Source of the DNA: Apus apus
Lineage: Eukaryota > Chordata > Aves > Apodiformes > Apodidae
Assembly: GCF_020740795.1 (NCBI RefSeq)
Contig: NC_067282.1
Location: 172,824,274-172,888,273 of the forward strand
Length of the DNA: 64,000 nucleotides
Direction: 5' to 3'
Part shown: one piece after another, positions 63,901 to 64,000 of the stretch
Layout: each line of letters starts with the position of its first letter
How positions within the stretch are numbered: position 1 is the stretch's first letter
The notes under the pieces: model-generated
Database searches by the model: none
What the model saw: the letters and a program-made list of their open reading frames with translations, nothing else
What the model was told of the DNA's origin: nothing
Position numbers and translations under genes: made by a program

Positions 63901-64000
63901 TGCAAGCAAGCAACGAGGTCAAACTAAGAGCAAATGTTACAGACAAATAATGTATCTTGATACTTATGATCAACCTGTTCAGACTGCTTTTGTACCAATG

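Larger units (their letters stand above)
60052..64000. other. upstream side of SLC16A7, probably 5' UTR intron
   Basis: No CpG island, promoter or first exon for SLC16A7 could be recognised here. It contains one exon-like plus-strand frame (60722-60933), a purine-rich tract near 63790-63900 and otherwise AT-rich DNA. Confidence 0.5.

Noticed and set aside
1..64000. CRISPR array, phage, operon or other prokaryotic-type system
   Set aside because: Introns, CR1 LINEs, an endogenous retroviral LTR and the vertebrate MCT2 gene show this is vertebrate nuclear DNA; no regularly spaced repeats or operon structure exist.

Overview
The window looks like bird chromosomal DNA. It is AT-rich with long introns and large gene-free stretches. 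It carries seven CR1-type LINE fragments, several ending in the ATTCTATG/ATTCTGTG octamers typical of CR1 3' ends, and one solo LTR of an endogenous retrovirus. CR1 also occurs in turtles and crocodilians, so 'bird' is the most likely reading, not a proof.

One protein-coding gene is clearly present. It is SLC16A7 (monocarboxylate transporter 2, MCT2) on the minus strand, with four coding exons between 59933 (start ATG) and 29619 (stop). The exons are 59720-59933, 35087-35230, 32719-33531 and 29619-29890. Their lengths (214+144+813+272 nt) make an uninterrupted 480-codon frame, every intron is GT-AG and in phase 1, and human MCT2 has 478 residues. The first coding exon continues 29 nt upstream as 5' UTR to an acceptor just above 59962, so at least one further non-coding 5' exon and the promoter lie above 59963 and were not located. 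The product should carry lactate, pyruvate and ketone bodies with a proton across the plasma membrane.

Layout: 1-29.0 kb is gene-free DNA downstream of SLC16A7, with CR1 fragments at about 1.5-2.0, 3.0-3.5 and 11.3-12.3 kb and an unclassified GC-rich repeat present as an inverted pair near 1.15-1.46 and 7.5-7.8 kb. From 29.6 to 35.2 kb lie the last three coding exons, with an antisense-oriented CR1 piece in the intron between the third and fourth. The 24.5-kb intron from 35.2 to 59.7 kb holds three CR1 copies, including a 2.2-kb piece with endonuclease and reverse-transcriptase remnants, and a 689-bp solo LTR flanked by a 5-bp target duplication. From 60 to 64 kb is upstream DNA with one weak, exon-like open frame on the plus strand.

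I found no tRNA or rRNA gene that can be defended, no CRISPR array, no bacterial-type operon and no sign of an undescribed system. The more interesting items are modest: a Gly-to-Cys change in a conserved MCT segment, the LTR with its clear boundaries, the paired unclassified repeat, the internally deleted CR1, and a few intergenic or intronic patches that read like conserved non-coding DNA or decayed coding sequence. Most other open frames look like chance frames in AT-rich DNA.
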